A program made the translations under genes and the position numbers. A DNA stretch of 64,000 nucleotides from contig JAAVTG010000039.1 of the NCBI GenBank assembly GCA_011947345.1, positions 310,001-374,000 of the forward strand, written 5' to 3'. Shown here piece after piece: positions 57,649-64,000 of this stretch. How positions within the stretch are numbered: position 1 is the first letter of the stretch; each line of letters opens with the position of its first letter. The stretch is from Phytophthora quininea (lineage: Eukaryota; Oomycota; Peronosporomycetes; Peronosporales; Peronosporaceae). The notes under the pieces were generated by a model. It did no database searches, was not told the DNA's origin, and worked only from the letters and a program-made list of their open reading frames with translations.

Positions 57649-58158
57649 TCACAAAGCGAGGTCGCACCTCAATCTTCGGTGCACAGCAGACGCCGGCGAC
57701 TTCTTAGCTGAGGCGCTGCCACTTAGTCGACGTCGTCGTCGTCGGGTTGGGGTGGCCTCTCTGAGTCTGAGGCTGCTCTCTCCGTTCTGCTTATCTCGTT
57801 CAAGCTCTTCTGCGTCTTCTTGCTGCCTCTTGATTGCGCTCGCTGTCCTCGTTCGCTTCCTGGCTTCCTGATCCTCCTGGGAGATATATGTTTTTAATGA
57901 GAAACAGATCAACCGTGGCCAGCAGAGGTAAAGCTCCCTCACCGTCACTTTGCGACGGGTAAGCGACTCAATACAGCGCTGTAGACGCCGCAGTTCTCGC
58001 TGTTGGAAGCGATGCAGCTGCCACCGTCGCCACTCGTGGGGAACGTTCACGGACACGAAGCGCAGGACGAAGGCCAGCAGCGGCAACAGGATGTTGAGCA
58101 GGATGCACAGGAAGCCGAAGAACGCCACGAGTTCCGTCACCAGCTCGGTCAGCACCAT
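57649..58158 (-). CDS. Small membrane-anchored basic coiled-coil protein, unknown
   Basis: Not recognised. From 58158: MVLTELVTELVAFFGFLCIL then NILLPLLAFVL, one long hydrophobic N-terminal segment, then a basic helix (HEWRRWQLHRFQQRELRRLQ), an intron (after RRKVT; acceptor CTCCCAG), and a charged tail (EDQEARKRTRTASAIKRQQE) ending in an Arg-rich and Ser-rich stretch. Two exons, in phase. It could be a small organellar or ER-membrane protein. The ATG at 58158 is chosen because upstream residues lack coding character. Confidence 0.5.
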   Translation of the reverse strand: MVLTELVTELVAFFGFLCILLNILLPLLAFVLRFVSVNVPHEWRRWQLHRFQQRELRRLQRCIESLTRRKVTVRELYLCWPRLICFSLKTYISQEDQEARKRTRTASAIKRQQEDAEELERDKQNGESSLRLREATPTRRRRRRLSGSASAKKSPASAVHRRLRCDLAL

Positions 58159-58358
58159 TTTTAACGGTATTTCATATACTAAAAAAATGCCGATTGAAAA
58201 ACTCGAGGCAAAATGTTGAAGACGCACAGCTTACTATTACCATGGGACTTGTTCTTTCTCGTCGATATTTTCGGTTGCTTCTCTATCAGCATGCTATAAT
58301 ACTACCGAACTCGGCCTCAAAATTACCAGACGATTGCAGCTCTGGGCTCGTCGACCCA

Positions 58359-61300
58359 CTACGGGTTCGGCGCGTTCCCGGCCTGGTGGTAGCCGCCTTG
58401 GAAGGTGGGTGGTAGATCGATGCTCGCACCCAGCGCCAGCAGCATTCGCTCCAGACGAGCCACGATGTCATCGAACGAAGGTCGGTCCGCTGCATCCGAC
58501 TTCCAGCACTCGGTGATGAGGTCGATATACTCGCTGTCCACTCCGTCTGGAATCGGCGGCCGGATGCCAGCGTTGATCGTTTTGTTGTAGAATTTGATTG
58601 GTGCCATCCCGATGAAAGGGTTCTGTAGGCCGCCGGCAATCATTTCCCACATCACGATGGCAAAACTGGTCACGAAGCAAACATTTTGTCAGGTTTACAT
58701 CACAATGATCTCGTATCATACCGGAAAACGCACCTCCAATTGTCGGCCTTGAAGGTGTACCCCAGGTCTTCGTCCAGAAGAACTTCAGGGGCAACCCATC
58801 CTGTTGTACCGCACTGCGTGAATGCAGTATCACTGTCGAGAACCTTGCTAATACCGAAGTCGGCTACCTTCACGCGCCAATCGTCATCCACCAAGAAGTT
58901 GTGGGACTGCAAAACACACACAAGTATCCGCATTAGTCAAAGTGCTACTCAGAAACAATCTATGCTATTCCTACCTTGATGTCGCGATGGATAATGCGCT
59001 TAGAGTGGAGATATTGGATACCTCGTGCAGCATCGAGCATCATCCGTACTTTGAACTGCAAAACCAACGTGTAAGTGTCTACAATCCCACACTGTTTACG
59101 AGTGTTGCGCAGTAAACTTACCTTCCACGGAATCGTCTCAAAGTTATTGCCATGAATGACTTCGAATAAACTATCAAAACAAAACGACAGGTGTGAGTAA
59201 ACAGTTCAAGCCTGTACTTGTCGAGTGCACGGTACCTTTTGCGAGAGCAATATTCCGTCAGAATCATGAGCTTCGGGTCCGTACATGCTCCGATAAATAA
59301 CACAATGTTCGGGTGCTTCAGTTTTCTGAGCAACGCCACTTCTTGTCGGTAGTCCCCGAGAATCTTGTCCGTCAAACGAGCATACCGGAACGACTTCACA
59401 GCCACTTCAGCCGCGCCGTTTCTGTTGATCCACAGACCGCGGTACACAGTAGCAGCTTTTCCGCAGCCAAGTTCATTCTCCTTGCCTCCGAGGATATGAA
59501 TGCTTTCGTACGGAATTTCCAAATATTGGTTCTGCGACTCGAGGACGCGAGCTTGCTCCTGCAATGTCGAAACATCTTCCTTCGCCAATTCTTCCGAAAT
59601 CGAACCCGTCAACGAAATTGACGAATCCGCACGGTGAACGACCTTGTGATGATTTGTCGGAGAAGCTGCTGCTTCCGCATCATCTTTGCGCGAAACTGCT
59701 TCTTCAACAACATCAGCCATGCGCGATACAGGTTTAAGGTCCTGGCTAGCTTTCCGTCGAATTAAATAGTGCGTGACAGAGAGAATCTTTCTCAGTTCCG
59801 CTTCTCGCGCTTCCACTCCTCTCTGAACTTCATGCCGCCGCTCTGCTGAAAGACTGACAGCTGCAGTACCCGAATTGATCTACAACATTGTCCAGCATTA
59901 ACTCCTGATACATCAATCCAATAACGGTATTCTAACGAGACGTACCTGCTCGAAGAGCTTTGCGAGAACAGAGTTCTCGCCGTTATCCTTGTCATCGACA
60001 TGAATCTTGTCACCATGAGCAAGCCCAATGTCCGTTCGAATGCCTGCGTTTTCATCCTCCAGCATGACGGCAGTCGATAGCTGTGAATCCTTTGCAAGAT
60101 CATCCGTCTGTCGAATCCAAACAATACGCTGGCGATCCTTCGGGATGCCAATATTTAGTGCGATTTCTTGTCGAAGCACGCCAACTGTAGCATCAAACGG
60201 GATTTCCAAACAGACAGGGGATTGTGTGTCTCCTGAAGCTTGAACGCAGACCTGTAAAGTGCAGAGAGTTAATCACGGCTCTATTAACACGCAAAAATAA
60301 GGATTTTGATACTTACGACTCGCAGCAGCATGCAATCATTATCAACTGCTCGTCGGATCCTCTCGCGGATCGCTTCCTCTGATATTTCTGATAAGGTGCT
60401 AGCGAAAAAATGGACCTAGAAAGCGTGAAATAAAGTCCAATTAGTCAAGCCCAGCACCGGGTTCTTAATGGAGAGAGACGTACATGATGGGGAAACACGC
60501 GGTAAATATCGCTTCCGTGGACATGAGCAGTGACAGCGCGCTGAAGCTTGGAACTCGATGCGAACGAATCCTTTCGCTGAGGTGATCGCTCTCCATTCGA
60601 CCCAGCACCAAACCACAACTCCACTTCGTCGTCTGATGTGCCTCCTCCCCAACTGCTCTCCATTCCTTGCCACGTCACCAACATATACTTTGACACGATT
60701 CGCTCCGTCCCGCGGTGTAATGGGACATCGACGCGCAGGTAAATGTACATCGTGCTGCCTTCTTCCAACACAGACGTGATGCCACCGATTCCTTTCAGCG
60801 CGTAGAGCCCAGTCTGTTAACAAAACAAAACAAATATACGCGTTAGTGCATGCGATCTGAATTAACATTTCTCCAACTATGATAATGCACTTACCATGCC
60901 CTTTTCCACCACAACCATCCTTTGCGTCGCGCTCTCTGCATCGGAGGTGTCGTACCCGCATACCGCCCAGTTGAACGGCGACGTATCTGACCGAATATCC
61001 TGCACGGTTTGCGTTACATCCGGGGTAAATTCAATGTCATTCGTGATGAACCGCCTTGAAGAGCTCCGAGGCCGCCGCCGCGGGTTTGCAAGAATACCGA
61101 TCCATCCCTGCATCAACGAATTTTGCACCTTTGTGAGATCGGATACCGAAACGCTGTAGATCAATTGCCATATACTTCGAAGCACACTTACATGAGCTCC
61201 TCTGGGTTCTGCAATGTGACGTGTGCCACAGCTCCCATGTGTTTCTGCAGGCAGCGATCAAAAATTAGATAAGTTCCAACAAAAGTCTCTAGACGAAGCA

Positions 61301-61736
61301 CACCCACCCGGATCACATAGTTAAACTCTGCGTATTTTGTACGAAGGTAAATTGGTAGATTCCTGCCTTTCCAGCAGAAAGACAGCACGTTTGTAGGCGC
61401 CTCGTTCTCGTCGTAGCAATCCACGCTGGTGAGACCGTAGCAGAGCGCGTTAGGTGAGAAGAGCTCTGGCGGCCACTTGGACTGGTCCGAGATGCTACCG
61501 TGGCCCGAGGCCAGCACTTTGAGTGTGTTGCGCTTCTCTCGCTGGTCCTGTCGACGTCAGTCATCAAACGTCAAGGAAAAGGCAACAGCAACTGTTGACA
61601 CAGCAACCCACCGCGAAGGAGAAGATGACCCACGTGGGCGAGTTCTTGGTCTTGATGTCGTGCAGCACGCCGTCCACCTGGCTGAAGCGCAGGTCCTGCG
61701 CCTTGACGGTGCGCACAAGGTGTGCGGCACCTCCAT
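58359..61736 (-). CDS. TKL-type protein kinase with two ADF-H-like domains and a ubiquitin-like domain
   Basis: From 61736. ADF-H-like unit 1: VDGVLHDIKTKNSPTWVIFS, then TLKVLASG, NALCYGLTSVD, VLSFCWKGRNLPIYLRTKYA and GAVAHVTLQNPEEL. Unit 2: VQDIRSDTSPFNWAVCGYDT, YIYLRVDVP, SKYMLVTWQGMES, SSKLQRAVTAHVHGSDIYRV. Both follow coactosin (DIRSDxSPxNWxxxGY ... WxG ... HGxxxxI). A ubiquitin-like part follows (PFDATVGVLRQEIALNIGIP), then a coiled linker and a Ser/Thr kinase: GCGKAATVYRGLWINRNGAA, VAVKSF, HRDIKSHNFLVDDDWRVK, VADFGISK, GWVAPEVLLDE. It ends PTFQGGYHQAGNAPNP at 58359. About ten exons. ATG choice is uncertain because a likely lost base follows it. An actin-linked kinase is an inference. 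Confidence 0.72.
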
Positions 61737-62571
61737 GGCGTTGCGCTTGGAGTGGGCGAAGCACAGAATCCTGGCGCCGGTGGGAGGAGCCTGCGGAGGG
61801 CTCCCGAGTGCTGCGCGTGCTGAGGAATGCCGCGAGTCGGCCGCTCTGCCTGCGAGATCTGTCCCAGGATGTAACACAGCCGTGAGTTCGTCACCAACCA
61901 GCGGAAGGCGCGGCGTCCCCGACCCCTGAAGACCTACCTATCGACTGCCGAGTGCTGGAGCAAGGCGGAGGAGCGTCCGCGGCATGCGCTGCCGGCCCCC
62001 GAGTCTCTCTAGCTTTGCCGCTCTGACCGCCCGCCCCCACTGTGCGCTGCGTTCAAGTATGTCGCGAAAAACAACAGCACAAGGCGTCGCACTCGCTGGA
62101 CGCAAGACAAAACATTTTTAATTTATATGTACTATGTTTCATATACCGGAGTGGACACAAGAGTCTTCCTGCGGTCCCTCCAGAGCTGGCCAGGCAGGCC
62201 GGCTGGCTGGTTGCCAATGAAGCCGGCCTGCAGGCTATTCGGCTTGACCAGCACTCGAGAAATGCTTCGTGACAAGCTGCTGCGGCAGCTGCTGCTTTGT
62301 TTCGGGCGGAGGCGATGGTGGTGCGCTCTCGGCGCCGGTGGTGGTCTTGCTTAGTTGCTGCCGAGCGCCGACATGATCAGCAGCGGGCCACTGCAATCTA
62401 CGCTGGTCTCGATGCTCCCGTTCAGGCAGTGACACAGGAACCTGAACGACTTGCGACCATCGATCTCACAGACGACGCAATCGACGGGGAGACCGAGACC
62501 GAGGACGAGCTGGATCTGAATCTGGAGGTGCTTCTGTAGCTTAACGAAGAAGGAGCTGTTTCAATTCTTGT
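61737..62571. other. Intergenic region before decayed sequence
   Basis: About 835 bp upstream of the kinase gene. It has GC-rich UTR-like sequence to about 62040, then short frames with no family match. No RNA gene seen. Confidence 0.4.
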
Positions 62572-63294
62572 GATGGAGGCTCAGGAAATTAGTGAGAGAA
62601 GTAAGTCTGTAAGCCTAATGTCAGAGTTCTATGTGGTGTGAAGTGAGCTGTACTCGCAGGTCGTCGTCGTTGGTGCAGTTTCCGAGAAACAAGAATCTAC
62701 AAATGACCGAGTCGACATTGACAAGTACAGCGCCTTGCTCGGTTAACTTCCGATGCAGCCGCATGCTGGAAGTTGTAGAAGCAATGTCGATTCATTATGC
62801 GTGGGCAGCAGCCCAAGTGAATATCGTCAAGCTGCTGTTGCCGTCTGCTTCAACGTCTTCAAGGTGTTGGCGAACTGGTAGTTTGTTGGTGTGGGCGATC
62901 ACAGGCGGACAAATTGCGGTGGTCGAACTTCTCGTACTGCACAGTCGTCTCGAAGCGGACTGCTTCGGCGACGACGGTAACAACTCAGCGCTGGTCTGAA
63001 TCCACCGAGAGACTCGCCACACTTAAGGCCATCCTGAAGCTTCTGCTGCGTCGAGATCTCGACGACGGCAGCGTGGACGTTAACCACAAGAACATGCACG
63101 GTCTCACGGCATTCGATGTGGCCGAGACGCCTGCTGCCAAGCAAGTACTGCAACAACTTGGCGTCAAGACTGCTCGAGTCGTTCCTGTCGAGAAAGTTTT
63201 ACGCTGGGACCGCGATCGATACCGCGACGAGATCGAGTATCTACCTCCGCCAGGACGCCGTCGTCTCGTGCTCCGAGATCAATCCAGCAGTTAA
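62572..63294 (+). pseudogene. Decayed ankyrin-repeat gene
   Basis: A short first exon (MEAQEISER, from 62572) with a splice donor leads to sequence in which ankyrin-like pieces lie in different frames: VDIDKYSALL, AAAQVNIVKLLLPSASTSSR, ITGGQIAVVELLVLHSRLEA, and NHKNMHGLTAFDVAETPAAK. In-frame stops occur at about 62998 and in the other readings. Unlike the genes to the left, one added base does not restore a long frame, so this looks like true decay. Confidence 0.5.
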
Positions 63295-63434
63295 TAGCAG
63301 GCTCAATTCTTTGCCGACACGAACAACCGCTTAGGGGACGACACCTCCTTCGTCTTCTTGTGCTTCTTGTGCTTCTTGCCGCCACCAAGTCCCCGCAATT
63401 TCTTCGCTTCTTGTTGAGCTGCATAGTCGTCCAG

Positions 63435-63623
63435 TCACTTGACGACGTCCATGTTTTCGGCGATGCGAGCGAACATCATGGGCGTGAAGCCGTAGCAGTC
63501 TTCCACGTCAAAGCGAGCGTGCCGTTCGACTAGCAAATACTCGACCAGGTCCGAGTACCCTTTGAAGCACGTAATGCGTCCAGCCCATTTGCGGTTCACA
63601 ATCACGCCACAGTTCTCAACCAA
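63435..63623 (-). pseudogene. Isolated ankyrin fragment, opposite strand
   Basis: A 62-codon frame reads GRITCFKGYSDLVEYLLVER then CYGFTPMMFARIAENMDVV, close to an ankyrin repeat pair. It has no partner exons near it and lies in opposite orientation to the ankyrin remnant just upstream, so a rearranged fragment is likely. Confidence 0.45.
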
Positions 63624-63627
63624 CTAA

Positions 63628-64000
63628 GTGACAACCCCCGCGCCACCTGCTGCAGTTCTCGGCCTACGCGACGCAGTACGACAAGCACCACTACTCGACG
63701 CTAACAATTCACGAGACACTCAAGTTTGCGTACGCTGTTGTGGCGGCGGCATGTCCAAGCACACGCAAAACATGCTGAGTCACGACACGCCCGAGCAAAA
63801 TGAAGTCGAGGTGGTTAAGAACTACTTTGAGCACTATCCCCGACCTGGTCACCGAGCAGCTCGGTCTGCAGAACCCCTAGGACACCATCCTGAACAACGC
63901 CATGCTGCGTGGCGTGTCGGGTGGAGAGCGCAAACGCGCGACAACGGGCGAGATGGAGTTCGGCATCGAATACATGACGCTCATGGATGAGATCAACACG
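63628..64000 (+). pseudogene. PDR-type ABC transporter fragment (ABCG family), broken; runs off the right edge
   Basis: Pieces of a full-size PDR transporter nucleotide-binding domain: FSAYATQYDKHHYSTLTIHE then TLKFAYA, GGGMSKHTQNMLSHDTPEQN, VEVVKNYFEHYP, DLVTEQLGLQ, then [19 protein letters not shown] and a Walker-B-like LMDEINT. At least two frame shifts separate these, and a TAG stop follows GLQNP (around 63880), so repair needs more than added bases. VSGGERKR is the PDR signature. It extends past the window. Confidence 0.75.

Overview
This window is gene-dense nuclear DNA from an oomycete-like stramenopile. The evidence is short GT-AG introns (about 45-75 bp, donors often GTACG or GTAAG), compact intergenic spaces often under 150 bp, and a eukaryote-only gene set that includes a flagellar-type RIIa protein and a folate-biopterin transporter of the large oomycete family. 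A Phytophthora/Pythium-type organism fits best; I cannot name a species.

Layout. 0-6.3 kb: RIIa-domain gene cut by the left edge, folate/biopterin transporter, NIPA-like Mg2+ transporter with a Cys-rich ectodomain, mEAK7-like TLDc protein. 6.4-13 kb: AMBRA1-like WD40 protein, terminal nucleotidyltransferase with zinc knuckles, ribosome-biogenesis factor IMP4. 13-20.5 kb: a very large myosin (motor, long IQ array, ankyrin-PH-ankyrin tail) and a tubulin-tyrosine-ligase-like protein. 20.5-27.6 kb: Golgi tether subunit COG1, a double-SANT chromatin protein, and a PHD-finger protein whose core resembles the 5-hydroxymethyluracil DNA kinase / thymine pyrophosphorylase family of hypermodified phages. 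28-37 kb: transaldolase, mitochondrial SAM carrier, GTPase DRG2, an unknown acidic protein, an AMP-binding enzyme, WDR68/DCAF7. 37-50 kb: IQ+TPR protein, PIKfyve/Fab1 lipid kinase, COG2, a membrane-anchored cysteine synthase. 50-62 kb: a putative UAP56-binding mRNA export adaptor, mitochondrial glutamyl-tRNA synthetase, a membrane-anchored metzincin, Sec-tRNA kinase PSTK, a small membrane protein, and a kinase with two ADF-H-like domains and a ubiquitin-like domain. 62-64 kb: decayed ankyrin and PDR-type ABC transporter fragments, probably the edge of a repeat-rich region.

The genes do not form one pathway. Loose themes are membrane traffic (COG1, COG2, PIKfyve, myosin), chromatin or DNA modification (SANT protein next to the DNA-kinase-like PHD protein) and RNA/translation (IMP4, nucleotidyltransferase, EARS2, PSTK, DRG2, export adaptor).

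Two points affect every use of this annotation. Many conserved genes carry one-base frame breaks, nearly all equivalent to one missing base and mostly in a short homopolymer, so sequence error is more likely than mass pseudogenization. Exon joins below are my own reading of splice sites and frames; no alignment was run.
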